Of a stretch of DNA of 64,000 nucleotides, positions 43,936 to 53,828 are shown piece by piece (positions within the stretch are counted from its first letter, which is position 1; each line of letters begins with the position of its first letter). Made by a program: the position numbers and the translations under genes. This DNA is from an uncultured Prochlorococcus sp. GTDB lineage: Bacteria; Cyanobacteriota; Cyanobacteriia; PCC-6307; Cyanobiaceae. The notes under the pieces were generated by a model that searched no databases, had not been told where the DNA came from, and worked only from the letters and a program-made list of their open reading frames with translations. Location of the stretch: the NCBI GenBank assembly GCA_902564235.1, contig CACFAG010000001.1:1-64000 (forward strand). The letters are read 5' to 3'.

Positions 43936-44479
43936 TAACAACTTACCCAGTTGGAGGCGAGATTTAAAATCTTCTAGAAAAAAAGAGGGCAAATCACCTT
44001 CTAATAGATGGATACAGCTTGCAACAGTCAGCGAAGAAAATGAACCAAGATTAAGAACAGTTGTTTTCAGAGGATGGCATAAAGATAGTTCAATGATTAT
44101 TTTTACAGATAGAAGAAGTGAAAAAATTGGACATTTAAAATCTAACCCTAATGCAGAAATATTATGGTTTTTTTTGAAAACCAAATCACAATATAGATTC
44201 AAAGGAAAAATACATGAATTAAGTGATAACAAAAATTTTTGGGATTTATTATCAGAAAAATCAAAATCTTCTTGGTTTGGGGGATCTCCTGGAGAGAAAA
44301 TAAACCCAAAAGTCCAAACTGCTTATGAAATATTATCCAATCTTCCCAAGTCAGAAAATTTTGTAGTTCTAAATTTTGAAATCGATTCAGTAGATCTCCT
44401 TAAATTAGAACAGCCTTTTCATAAAAGATATCTTTGGGAAAAGAGTAAGAAATGGGAAAAAGTTGAAATTAATCCTTAA
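43928..44479 (+). CDS. Pyridoxamine 5'-phosphate oxidase-like FMN-binding protein
   Basis: WIQLATVSEENEPRLRTVVFRGWHKDSSMIIFTDRRSEKIGHLKSNPNAEILWFF. Confidence 0.85.
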   Translation: MPDNNLPSWRRDLKSSRKKEGKSPSNRWIQLATVSEENEPRLRTVVFRGWHKDSSMIIFTDRRSEKIGHLKSNPNAEILWFFLKTKSQYRFKGKIHELSDNKNFWDLLSEKSKSSWFGGSPGEKINPKVQTAYEILSNLPKSENFVVLNFEIDSVDLLKLEQPFHKRYLWEKSKKWEKVEINP

Positions 44480-44553
44480 ATATTTCTAAATTGTATATTT
44501 AGGTTGAAAAATATATAGTGATCCGTCAGTTTTAAAAAAGAAGTATTATTCAT

Positions 44554-44727
44554 ATGAATTTCTCAGAAGTTCCAGAAAACCCTTTCATTTTTTTATCTTG
44601 GGTGACTGCCATAGGACTATTTATAAGTCTTTCTGAAGCTACCATTAAGATAAAACTTGAGAAGAGAAACAATTATAGAAAAAGGTTAGAACTTATAAAT
44701 AACCTTTATCCTAAAAAGTTAGCTTGA
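44554..44727 (+). CDS. Small single-TM protein (57 aa)
   Basis: MNFSEVPENPFIFLSWVTAIGLFISLSEATIKIKLEKRNNYRKRLELINNLYPKKLA; below ORF-track size cut-off. Confidence 0.6.
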   Translation: MNFSEVPENPFIFLSWVTAIGLFISLSEATIKIKLEKRNNYRKRLELINNLYPKKLA

Positions 44728-45270
44728 AGTATCTGAGAGTATGTTTGCTTGTAAAAATTGAAATAAGCCACCTTTACTTGTTTCTTCTTTAACTTCAACT
44801 TCCTTAGATTTTTTTGATTTTGTTGAAAGAATAATTTCGTCATCATCTTCTGATTTCAAAATTCTTATTATGACTTCATCTAAGGAGAAATTACCAGGAC
44901 CTGTTAATGCAATTGAAGTTGCTGAAGCGAAATATAAAAGTAAAAGCTCCAGTAAGAAAATATTAAAACCTGAAGTAACAAGTGCGTGATATATAGCGAC
45001 AGAAATTGTTCCAACAATTGCCAAAGCCCCGAATCTTGTAGCTAAGCCGATAATTAGTAGCCAACTACCACCTATCTCAGAGAATGCCGCTATGTACGAT
45101 AAAAATATTGGGAATGGAAGGTGTAAAGGTCTGACAAAAGCATCAGCAAAATTTTCAATATTTGCTAATTTTTCATAACCATGATGAATAAGAACAGTTC
45201 CAGTTATAACTCTAAGAATTAATAAAGCAGTATCTTTGCTAAACGACTTGGTAAGAATGGTTGTAAGCAC
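44719..45270 (-). CDS. DoxX-family membrane protein
   Basis: LLILRVITGTVLIHHGYEKLANIENFADAFVRPLHLPFPIFLSYIAAFSEIGGSWLLIIGLATRFGAL. Confidence 0.87.
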   Translation of the reverse strand: MLTTILTKSFSKDTALLILRVITGTVLIHHGYEKLANIENFADAFVRPLHLPFPIFLSYIAAFSEIGGSWLLIIGLATRFGALAIVGTISVAIYHALVTSGFNIFLLELLLLYFASATSIALTGPGNFSLDEVIIRILKSEDDDEIILSTKSKKSKEVEVKEETSKGGLFQFLQANILSDTSS

Positions 45271-45406
45271 TATAAAAAAATTATCCTTAAGTAAAAATAA
45301 CTAGTCACAGTATCCATCGTGGATTAAACCGCAAAAGTCGCGCCTAATTAAGTATTTATACTTAGTCCTCTAATGAATTCTTTCTCTGATTAGGAATTCA
45401 ACTAAG

Positions 45407-46561
45407 TTAAAAATTATTTTTTGAATAATTTTCTAATATCCTCTGATTGATTTTCGGAATATTTTCTTTAAATTTGAAAAAACCTTTTTTGGCGAATTTC
45501 CAAGCAAATAAATCTTCATCTCTAACAAGGTTAAAAATTTTTTTATGGTGTAAATTTTTAAACTCAGTTATGAAATCATAATTTTCTCCCACTCCAGGAT
45601 AAATAATGTCTATTTCGTTGGTATTTTTAAAAGTATTTTCCAGGGAATAAGTATCAATCTGTTCAATATTATCAAAATCCTCTACAAATTCAGAGACCAA
45701 ATCTTGTTTAAATTTTAAAACAGATTCCGACAATTTAATTTGTCTTTGTTCATTTTTTAAAAGGATAATAAATACTTTTTTATAGCTTTTAATTAAATTT
45801 TTAAGGGTTGCAAGGTGCAGATCATTCTCGAACATAATCAGACTATCTGATTTAGGATGCGAATCATAATTATAAATCTCATCTTCTAATGGTATTTGAT
45901 TAGATTCCTCAAGAAAAATTTGTTGATTACTGATTTTTTCTGCATTAAATCTATTATTTGAAAATTTTCTGAGGTTTGATGATGAAAAAAGATATTGTTT
46001 TCCCTTCGTTTGCAATCCTCCGACCCATCTCCAGCTAAGGAGATTAGATGCAGCATCACCATCAAAAAGATATTTAAAGAAAAATTTTGCTCCCAATTGC
46101 CATGGAAGGCCTAAATTAAATATCCAAGTACTCGCAAACCACATTCTTGTATGGTTATGCAAATAATTGTACTGCTTTAATTCATGGACCCAAGAATTAA
46201 AAAAATCTAATTCTGTATTGCCATTAATTGCACTTTCATATAGCTCATAATCAAAATCGAGATTGTTTTCTGAAATAAAATTTCTCCAAACTTTAGGTCT
46301 ATTTTCCATCCACCCTTTCCAGTAAACTCTCCAAAATATTTCTTCAACAAATTTAGTTGAATTTTTGATTTTATACTTACTTTTAATATCATGAATCAAA
46401 TCATATTCCGATAAAATTCTATGAGTAATGAAAGGCGATAATTTTGAAACTGAACTTTCGTTATTTGGCCCAAAATCAAAATTTCTTAATTTTGCATAAT
46501 CATTAATTTTGTATTTCGCAAAATTTTCCCAAGTATTCTGAGCTTTTAATAAAAACGACAT
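45407..46561 (-). CDS. Photolyase/cryptochrome-like protein with N-terminal FAD-binding domain and C-terminal Rossmann-like region
   Basis: YNYLHNHTRMWFASTWIFNLGLPWQLGAKFFFKYLFDGDAASNLLSWRWVGGLQTKGK (FAD_binding_7 signature) begins near residue 130 with no preceding alpha/beta domain; SLIMFENDLHLATLKNLIKSYKKVFIILL lies after it. Confidence 0.8.
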   Translation of the reverse strand: MSFLLKAQNTWENFAKYKINDYAKLRNFDFGPNNESSVSKLSPFITHRILSEYDLIHDIKSKYKIKNSTKFVEEIFWRVYWKGWMENRPKVWRNFISENNLDFDYELYESAINGNTELDFFNSWVHELKQYNYLHNHTRMWFASTWIFNLGLPWQLGAKFFFKYLFDGDAASNLLSWRWVGGLQTKGKQYLFSSSNLRKFSNNRFNAEKISNQQIFLEESNQIPLEDEIYNYDSHPKSDSLIMFENDLHLATLKNLIKSYKKVFIILLKNEQRQIKLSESVLKFKQDLVSEFVEDFDNIEQIDTYSLENTFKNTNEIDIIYPGVGENYDFITEFKNLHHKKIFNLVRDEDLFAWKFAKKGFFKFKENIPKINQRILENYSKNNF

Positions 46562-46838
46562 TTTTTGATAACTCTAAAAAATTTTTTTTTGTATTGATAG
46601 AAATTTCAAAAATTTGCCTGCAAATTAATCCTTGAAATTTTCTAATTCACTTTTAAGTAAATATGTTTGATTGAAGTATTTAATTTAAACTCCTTATTCG
46701 TGCATTTTATACTCTTAAATCGCTCTCTGCGTAGGAAGATATTTAGTGGTCCATTACTTTTTAAATCTAATTTAAATTTTCAAATCTTTATTTAAATGAT
46801 TTTTTCTAAAAGGTTTTTAAATATTTATCAAAATTATT

Positions 46839-47588
46839 ATGAATAATTTATTAGTGAGAGACGTTAAGTATCTTGATAAACAATACAGAATAGGTGAAGG
46901 CATAATTTCGGATGGTGCATTTAAGCAACTTGAAAAGCTCTTTATTCCTGTTGATCCAGAGGCTGACTACTTTAATCAAAAAAATAATAAACTTTTGCCA
47001 AAATTAGCTAAAGAAAACTATGAAGAATTTTTGAAAAGTTTATTTACAAAAACAAGATTAAGCATTCAACCAAAAATTGATGGCTGTGCCATTGCAATTA
47101 GATATATAGATGGCAATTTTAATAAAGCTATTACAAAAAAAGGATTAGATGTCTCAAGCAAAATTAAACAAATTAAAAATGTCCCCGATTGTATTCCTAT
47201 CGAACGAGATTTTCAAATTAGAGGTGAACTATACGCTACAAACCAAGTTGCCGGCATTTCCCAAAGAATTACAAGAAAATACCTCAATGATAAAAAAGGG
47301 ATTGGAGAAAGTCTCCACTTTTGCTGTTTCCAAATACTTAATGGGAGACTTAATCAATACGAAACCCTTAATTATCTTAAAAAATGTGGCTTCAACACCC
47401 CTGAAAGTTACTTCACAAATCATACAAGCGAAATCCAAATATATAAAAAAAATTGGTTAGAGAGAAAAATATTTGCGAAATATCCAACTAATGGGATAGT
47501 TATAAAAATAAATAGTAGGAAATTACAGTTACTTAGAGAGAAAAGTTTATCTCAAAATAACGAATGGCAATATGCAATTCAAAAATAA
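46839..47588 (+). CDS. Stand-alone NAD-dependent DNA ligase-type adenylation (nucleotidyltransferase) domain
   Basis: Ia-like YRIGEGIISDGAFKQLEKLF; motif I IQPKIDGCAIAIRY; motif III QIRGELYA; motif IV NGIVIKIN; ends at motif-V-like EWQYAIQK. Confidence 0.82.
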   Translation: MNNLLVRDVKYLDKQYRIGEGIISDGAFKQLEKLFIPVDPEADYFNQKNNKLLPKLAKENYEEFLKSLFTKTRLSIQPKIDGCAIAIRYIDGNFNKAITKKGLDVSSKIKQIKNVPDCIPIERDFQIRGELYATNQVAGISQRITRKYLNDKKGIGESLHFCCFQILNGRLNQYETLNYLKKCGFNTPESYFTNHTSEIQIYKKNWLERKIFAKYPTNGIVIKINSRKLQLLREKSLSQNNEWQYAIQK

Positions 47589-47692
47589 TATTAATACCTT
47601 CAAAAAGAGCTCACGATACTGACTTCCAGTATTTACAGTGGAAAAATAATTAAATTTTGGTTAAATTCCAAAGCAATTTGCAGGATTACTAA

Positions 47693-48622
47693 ATGATTGC
47701 CACTATTTCAAGACCTGAAATCTCTAACTGGAAAACATCTAATATTCCAATCCTTGCAGGCAAAACAGCCCTAATTACTGGTGCGAATAGCGGTCTTGGA
47801 TACTACACTGCAAAGGCCTTAGCAGAAAAAAGTGCTCATGTTGTTATAGCTTGTAGATCGCTTGAAAAAGCTAATCAAACTATCAAAAAACTTAAAGGTC
47901 TTAATCCTGAAGGATTATTTACACCTTTAGAATTAGATTTGTCAGATTTAAAAAATATTGTTGAAGCTCAGTCCAAAATTTTTGATAATTTTGAAAATTT
48001 GGATTTACTAATCAATAATGCAGGCATTATGCATCCCCCTAAAACTCTTAGTGCCCAGGGATATGAAATACAATTTGCAGTTAATCATCTAGCTCACATG
48101 CTTTTGACTCTAAAGCTACTTCCAATTATTGAAAAAAAAGAAGAATCTAGAATAGTGACGGTTACTTCCGGCGCACAATTTTTTGGCAAAGTTGGTTGGA
48201 AAAATCTGAAAGCCGAGAACTATTACAACAAATGGGAATCTTACTCCAATAGCAAATTGGCAAATGTAATGTTTGCTTTGGAACTAAATGAGAACTTAAA
48301 TCACAAAAATATACTTTCTTTAGCTGCTCACCCAGGAATTGCAAAAACAAATCTCTTCACTGCTCAAAAACCTAACCCTGGTCCATTAGAAACATTCTCA
48401 TTGGAATTATTTAGCCCTATTTTTCAAACTGCTGAGATGGGTGCTTTACCTCAACTTTTTGCAGCTACTTCACCAGACGCAAGAGGCGGTGATCATTATG
48501 GTCCTAGATTTAATTTCAGAGGTCATCCAAAACTATCCCCTACTTCTCCTTTCGCAATGAATAAAAAAGAAAGAAAAAATTTATGGGAAAAAAGCCTCGA
48601 AATACTTAATAACTTCTTATAA
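47693..48622 (+). CDS. Short-chain dehydrogenase/reductase (retinol-dehydrogenase-like)
   Basis: GKTALITGANSGLGYYTAKALAEKSAHVVIACRS, LLINNAGIM, YSNSKLANVMFA. Confidence 0.93.
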   Translation: MIATISRPEISNWKTSNIPILAGKTALITGANSGLGYYTAKALAEKSAHVVIACRSLEKANQTIKKLKGLNPEGLFTPLELDLSDLKNIVEAQSKIFDNFENLDLLINNAGIMHPPKTLSAQGYEIQFAVNHLAHMLLTLKLLPIIEKKEESRIVTVTSGAQFFGKVGWKNLKAENYYNKWESYSNSKLANVMFALELNENLNHKNILSLAAHPGIAKTNLFTAQKPNPGPLETFSLELFSPIFQTAEMGALPQLFAATSPDARGGDHYGPRFNFRGHPKLSPTSPFAMNKKERKNLWEKSLEILNNFL

Positions 48623-48883
48623 ATTTTTCATTTTTACTAACTTTAGAAAATACTTCAAGATATGTAATTCACTCTCTGAGAGTTTCATGAATTCTATTAG
48701 GGCATCATAATTTTTTTCATCAATTTTTTTTGACAAGTGAATAAAACTATCATGGTTTTCATTAACAAAGCGCTCAGCAATCTGAGACGGAGTCAAACCC
48801 TTTTCAATTAATTCACCTGGAGCATTTTTCTCCCACTTTTCATAAAACCAAGAGAACCAATATTTTGCAGTATTATCTTCCAT
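48617..48883 (-). CDS. Conserved small protein, paralogous to ORF 59339..59656
   Basis: WFSWFYEKWEKNAPGELIEKGLTPSQIAERFVNEN...FMKLSESELHILKYFLKLVKMKN. Confidence 0.7.
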   Translation of the reverse strand: MEDNTAKYWFSWFYEKWEKNAPGELIEKGLTPSQIAERFVNENHDSFIHLSKKIDEKNYDALIEFMKLSESELHILKYFLKLVKMKNL

Positions 48884-48935
48884 TAATTAACTTTTCTTTG
48901 ACGAATACTATGAATGCTGAAGAAAAATCTCATGA

Positions 48936-50414
48936 TTGAATTACCCCTTAAACGCAATTAATATAAATGCAATTATAAATTTAATGATAGATAATCATTC
49001 AAGTAAAAGAAATATTAATCTTGTAATTGGATTAGGTAAATCTGGATTTTGGGCTGCCAAGTATTTGAGAAGCATCAATAAGAGAGTAATTGTTTGGGAA
49101 AGTAAGGATGGGATAGAATTCTTAGAAAGAAAAACAGCATTAGAAGAGCTTAATATAATAGTCTCTTTAAATAAAGAGTTTGTATTTGAAGAAATTCAAC
49201 CTTTTGAGAAAGAGATCGAATCTGTTGTTGTAAGTCCATCAATACCTTATGACCATATAACTATTATTGAATTAAAAAAAAAGGGAATTAAAGTAATTGG
49301 AGAAATTAATGTTGCATGGGAAATTTTAAAAGAAACAAATTGGATAGGTATTACTGGCACTAATGGCAAAACTACTGTTACTCATCTACTAAGCCATATA
49401 CTCTGCGATACAGGATTATATGCTCCTTTTGCTGGAAATATTGGTACACCTTTATGTAAATATGCTCACTCCAAAAAACATGAAAAAATTGATTGGCTTG
49501 TAGCTGAATTAAGCAGTTATCAAATAGAAATATCTCCAGAAGTAAAACCTAATATTGGTATATGGACAACCTTCACAGAAGATCATCTTGAAAGACATAA
49601 AACACTTGAAAACTATTTCAACATAAAAAAAAGCTTATTAGAAAAATCTGATTTTAGAATTTATAATTATGACGATAAAAACCTAAGAAATCACTACAGT
49701 TCGCTATCAAGAGGGGTTTGGATAACAACTAGTTTCGATAAATCAAATTTTATTCATTGCGATTATTGGATAGATGAACAAGCATACATTGTTGAGAGAG
49801 GGAAGAAATTATTCAAACTTGAACATTTTTCTTTAAAAGGAATGCATAATCTTCAAAATCTTTTATTGGTAATTGCAGCAGCAAGAAAAGTTGGATTATC
49901 TGGCAAGAAGATTAAAGATTCTTTATCTAATTACGAACAATTACCACATAGGATGGAAACAATTTATAAAAATGATGATCTGGAAATCATTAATGATAGT
50001 AAAGCTACAAATTTTGACTCATCTATTGCGGGAATAAGTTCAATTGAAGGTCAAATAATAATCATTGCTGGGGGTAGATTAAAAGGCAATGAATATAGTG
50101 AGTGGATAAAAGTTTTAAAGAAAAAAGTTAAATGTGTTTTCCTTTTTGGAGAAAGCTCAAAAGTCCTAAAAATGGCGCTTATTAATGAAGGATTTAAAAA
50201 AAATATTTTTGAATTTACAGAACTAAAAGAGCTTTTAAATTTTGTTTTTCATTATTTACAAAATAATAGGGTTGGAACATTATTATTCTCACCTTCATGC
50301 TCTAGTTTTGATCAATTTAAAAATTATGAAGAGCGTGGGGATTATTTCAAGAAACTAATAAGTGAAAAATTAAAGGTTTATAAATCCATTTTTTGTTCAA
50401 GTATTATTTCATAA
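48936..50414 (+). CDS. murD: UDP-N-acetylmuramoylalanine-D-glutamate ligase
   Basis: [60 protein letters not shown]. True start may be the ATG at 48984. Confidence 0.94.
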   Translation: MNYPLNAININAIINLMIDNHSSKRNINLVIGLGKSGFWAAKYLRSINKRVIVWESKDGIEFLERKTALEELNIIVSLNKEFVFEEIQPFEKEIESVVVSPSIPYDHITIIELKKKGIKVIGEINVAWEILKETNWIGITGTNGKTTVTHLLSHILCDTGLYAPFAGNIGTPLCKYAHSKKHEKIDWLVAELSSYQIEISPEVKPNIGIWTTFTEDHLERHKTLENYFNIKKSLLEKSDFRIYNYDDKNLRNHYSSLSRGVWITTSFDKSNFIHCDYWIDEQAYIVERGKKLFKLEHFSLKGMHNLQNLLLVIAAARKVGLSGKKIKDSLSNYEQLPHRMETIYKNDDLEIINDSKATNFDSSIAGISSIEGQIIIIAGGRLKGNEYSEWIKVLKKKVKCVFLFGESSKVLKMALINEGFKKNIFEFTELKELLNFVFHYLQNNRVGTLLFSPSCSSFDQFKNYEERGDYFKKLISEKLKVYKSIFCSSIIS

Positions 50415-50500
50415 TTTTCAGGTCGGTCATCACAACCGTTTAACCTCTAGCAAATATTCACTTAATTAGTTAGATTTTGACTATAAATTAAATACAAGCA

Positions 50501-50812
50501 ATGAGTGAATCTAACAATTTACCTCAAGCAATAAGTCATAAAAAATTAAGTTACTTGATGCTTAAGGCACAAAAAGATGCTCATTCTGATGAATTAGCAG
50601 AAATAGAAAGCCCCGAAAAAAAAGAATTTGAAGAGTTAATAAATAATTGGGAAGCTTCAACTAAGAAGTTAGTTAATGAGTTATCAAAAAGAAAAGAGAA
50701 TTTACTAAAAGATAAATCACCAAATTCTTTAATTGCACTTGGTGCTATGGAAGTTCACCTTAATATGGCTTTGCAAGCTTTAAATGCATTTAATAAAGGA
50801 GTTGATGGGTAA
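50501..50812 (+). CDS. Conserved hypothetical small soluble protein
   Basis: 103 aa, helical, charged; plausible spacing after murD. Confidence 0.65.
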   Translation: MSESNNLPQAISHKKLSYLMLKAQKDAHSDELAEIESPEKKEFEELINNWEASTKKLVNELSKRKENLLKDKSPNSLIALGAMEVHLNMALQALNAFNKGVDG

Positions 50813-50826
50813 AAGTAACAGATGAA

Positions 50827-51558
50827 TTATAAGAAAGGCATCGAAAATAAGATAAAATCTAAGCCTTTTTCAGTATCTATAGAGACATCATCATAATTAT
50901 TAACTTCAAAACCCAAGCCATCTCCTGATTCGAGAAATATATTTGAATTAGAGTCTTTACTTTTTAATAAAAGATTACCTTCTATTATTTGTATCCAATT
51001 ATATTTATCGATTTTTAATGGCAATTTTTTTTCTTTAATTGGCTTATATTTACAACGCCATATAGAGATACTTTGATTAAGAAAAAGCTTATTATTTTTA
51101 CCGTCTTTGTAATTAAAAATAAGATTGTCCCACAACTTTTTATTTAATGAAATTTGATCATATCGAGGTTTGATATTTTCTTTTTGAGGGTATATCCAAA
51201 TCTGGAACAACTTACAGTTCTCATTTTCTTCATTCTTCTCGCTATGAGAAATTCCAGTACCTGCAGACATAACTTGTACCTCATCTTTATGAATTTTTAC
51301 AAAATTGTTTAAAGAGTCTCTATGAGTTATTGCTCCTTTTGTTACGACAGTAATTATTTCCATATTTGCATGAGAATGGGTATTAAATCCTGCATTAGGA
51401 GAAATAATATCTTCATTTATAACTCTAATTTTCCCAAAATTATCCCATTTTGGATCTCTATGCTCTGCGAAAGAAAATGAATGCATCGAATTTAGCCATT
51501 CTCTATTCGATCTAAATCTTTCGTGCGATTTCCTTATTTTAATTATTTTCAAAGACAT
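50827..51558 (-). CDS. Pirin-family bicupin (YhhW-like)
   Basis: HSFSFAEHRDPKWDNFGKIRVINEDIISPNAGFNTHSHANMEIITVVTKGAITHRDSLN, VQVMSAGTGISHSEKN. Confidence 0.9.
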   Translation of the reverse strand: MSLKIIKIRKSHERFRSNREWLNSMHSFSFAEHRDPKWDNFGKIRVINEDIISPNAGFNTHSHANMEIITVVTKGAITHRDSLNNFVKIHKDEVQVMSAGTGISHSEKNEENENCKLFQIWIYPQKENIKPRYDQISLNKKLWDNLIFNYKDGKNNKLFLNQSISIWRCKYKPIKEKKLPLKIDKYNWIQIIEGNLLLKSKDSNSNIFLESGDGLGFEVNNYDDVSIDTEKGLDFILFSMPFL

Positions 51559-51641
51559 AAATACTAAGAAATAAATATGGTGTATTTGTGTAAATTAAAT
51601 ATTTTTGAAAATTATAATTTATGAATAAGTGAAATTACTTT

Positions 51642-51770
51642 TTATTTGTTAATTTTACTTTGTGCTTTATTTGCTTTATTAATTATTTTCTTTGCTTCTT
51701 CTCTTGTAGAGCATTTTTCTGCCTCAACATTCAAGTTTTTTAGTTTATTTAATTGCTTTGAAATTTTCAT
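51642..51770 (-). CDS. Small Lys-rich helical protein (42 aa)
   Basis: MKISKQLNKLKNLNVEAEKCSTREEAKKIINKANKAQSKINK; below ORF-track cut-off. Confidence 0.5.
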   Translation of the reverse strand: MKISKQLNKLKNLNVEAEKCSTREEAKKIINKANKAQSKINK

Positions 51771-51852
51771 ATTAGATTAAATCGACAAATAAAAATTAAC
51801 ACAAATTTAATGGAATAGCTAAAAATAATGGTTTGCATTTGAGCCTTACTGC

Positions 51853-52389
51853 CTAAAAATAAGATTGGAGGATGGCATTATCAGAACAATATAGAGGGTG
51901 TATTGGATTATCTTTGATTGTTTTCTTAATTAAAAGCGGTCCAAAAGGATTATCAAAATTATTTTTCCTAATTGAGTTATATTGCATTATTTTTTTTGAT
52001 ATTTTTTTATTTCTATTTAGAAATTTACCTTTGTTACCCCAACCTAACCATAAATCACAATTTTTACTTTCAGACCAGTGTTTTAAGTTTTTATAAATAT
52101 AAATATTGTTTAGATAACCCACAGGGTTTTTATGTTTAAAAAGTTTTTCTGGCTTGCTTGAGATAAGAGCAAATAGATTTATTAATTTTACTTTGCCGTA
52201 ATTATTGTTTTTCGAAATTTTGATTATCTTTTTTGTTGTGTTGTCCAAGAAAACTTCATCCGATAATGAGGGATTGAAACCAATAAAGATAATCTCTTTT
52301 TTAGATATAGAAATCTTATAACTTAAACTCCATCTATATAGTTTGTTAGCACTTATTAAGCAATTTCTTTCTAGAAATAAATTATTCAA
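51853..52389 (-). CDS. DUF1643-like protein
   Basis: IFIGFNPSLSDEVFLDNTTKKIIKISKNNNYGKVKLINLFALISSKPEKL. Confidence 0.82.
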   Translation of the reverse strand: MNNLFLERNCLISANKLYRWSLSYKISISKKEIIFIGFNPSLSDEVFLDNTTKKIIKISKNNNYGKVKLINLFALISSKPEKLFKHKNPVGYLNNIYIYKNLKHWSESKNCDLWLGWGNKGKFLNRNKKISKKIMQYNSIRKNNFDNPFGPLLIKKTIKDNPIHPLYCSDNAILQSYF

Positions 52390-52871
52390 CCTAAACCTAC
52401 ACCTCTAGCCATAAGAGTGGCAAACAAAGGTATTGTTGCAAAGCCCACTAATTCAGTAGTAATTATTAGTCTGAACCTCTTAACTAGATTTTCAGATATT
52501 TCAGGTAATTTATTCTTACTTAATGGAATGGCCCATAAGATATAGGTTGTTGTTGGATATAAAGAAAGTAATCCAACCAGAATGTAAAGAGAAACTTTTA
52601 TCCAAAAAACAGGATTACCTGTATAAAAATCGCCTCCTTGACCAAAATACTTAACACGCAAAATTCCAGTAACCAATATTGCAACTCCTGCCAAACCATA
52701 GACCACATCAGCAATTATCATTGAAATCGTCTCATTTCTATTAAGACCTACTTTGAGAGTCAATCTTTCAAATAAAAGAGAACCGAAACACAATATAATT
52801 CCTAAATAATGAACATATGCTACTAATGCACTTTTAGCAATTTCACCTGTTAATAAAGTTCCTAATAACAT
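52386..52871 (-). CDS. DUF2214-like integral membrane protein
   Basis: Four predicted TM helices: VAYVHYLGIILCFGSLLFERLTLK...ILVTGILRVKYFGQGGDFYTGNPVFWIKV. Confidence 0.78.
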   Translation of the reverse strand: MLLGTLLTGEIAKSALVAYVHYLGIILCFGSLLFERLTLKVGLNRNETISMIIADVVYGLAGVAILVTGILRVKYFGQGGDFYTGNPVFWIKVSLYILVGLLSLYPTTTYILWAIPLSKNKLPEISENLVKRFRLIITTELVGFATIPLFATLMARGVGLG

Positions 52872-52959
52872 TTTCTAGTCAAAATTTATACAATACTAAC
52901 CACCAAATAAAGAATTTGTTTAGAAAATAGATTAAACAATAAAAAGCAAGTTATTTATT

Positions 52960-53709
52960 CTAGGACTCTAAAAACCTTTTTTGACCATCATCAAAAATAT
53001 CCTTTTTATTCCACACTTCTATTACATCTGGGAAATGTTTTTCCATACAATTATCACAAACCCCATGACTGAATCTAATATCACTAATTTTCGAAAGATA
53101 TTTTTCTAAATGCATCCAATCGCCCTCCTTATTTTTCACTTCTCTGCAGTATGAACATACAGATAAAATTCCTTCCTGTTTATGCAAATTAGATAAAGCA
53201 TCTAGCAAATTTAATGACTTTTTTCTAAGCTCTAAAAATGAAACTATTTGCTTGGATAATAATTCCATAATATAGAATTGTTGCGTAGTTAGATTTCCTG
53301 GCTTTCTGTCTATTACACACAGAGTTCCAAGCTTATTACCATCACTATTTCTAAGGGGAAAACCTGCATAAAAACGAATCTTTGGATCTCCAGTTACCAA
53401 TGGATTATTTATAAATCTTTCATCTTGGAAAGCATCATGAATAATTAATGGACTATTTTCTTTAATTGCATGTGTACAAAAAGACCAATCTCTTCTAGTT
53501 TCTGATATTTGAAGTCCTATTTTGGATTTAAACCATTGTTTATCTTTGTCTACCAAAGTCATTAAAGAAATAGGCACATTACAGGTTGTAGCAGCAATTT
53601 TTGTAATATCGTCATAACATGATTCTGGCTTGGTTCCCAAAATCCTATATTCTGCTAAAGCTTTTAATCTTCTTTCCTCTTCTTCTTTTTTTGATACAAG
53701 ATTCTGCAT
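52960..53709 (-). CDS. GAF-domain protein with C-terminal CxxC...CxxC module
   Basis: GAF: KDKQWFKSKIGLQISETRRDWSFCTHAI...FYAGFPLRNSDGNKLGTLCVIDRKP; then SVCSYCREVKNKEGDWMHLEKYL...FSHGVCDNCMEKHFP. Confidence 0.88.
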   Translation of the reverse strand: MQNLVSKKEEEERRLKALAEYRILGTKPESCYDDITKIAATTCNVPISLMTLVDKDKQWFKSKIGLQISETRRDWSFCTHAIKENSPLIIHDAFQDERFINNPLVTGDPKIRFYAGFPLRNSDGNKLGTLCVIDRKPGNLTTQQFYIMELLSKQIVSFLELRKKSLNLLDALSNLHKQEGILSVCSYCREVKNKEGDWMHLEKYLSKISDIRFSHGVCDNCMEKHFPDVIEVWNKKDIFDDGQKRFLES

Positions 53710-53828
53710 TAATCTTCACCAATAATTAAAACTTTAAAATTAAAGTTTCTCCAAAAAACTTTTTCCGTCTAATACTTAATAAAAAAAAGATAAACTTATT
53801 GAATTGTTACTTACTGATTTATTACTTA

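Noticed and set aside
47149-47460. 103-aa + frame ORF inside the mini-ligase gene
   Set aside because: The mini-ligase frame contains all NTase motifs in order, so this frame is incidental rather than evidence of a frameshift.
50415-50500. Possible RNA element after murD (caggtcggtcatcacaaccgtttaacctctagc)
   Set aside because: No cloverleaf or strong hairpin found; could be promoter sequence for the next gene.
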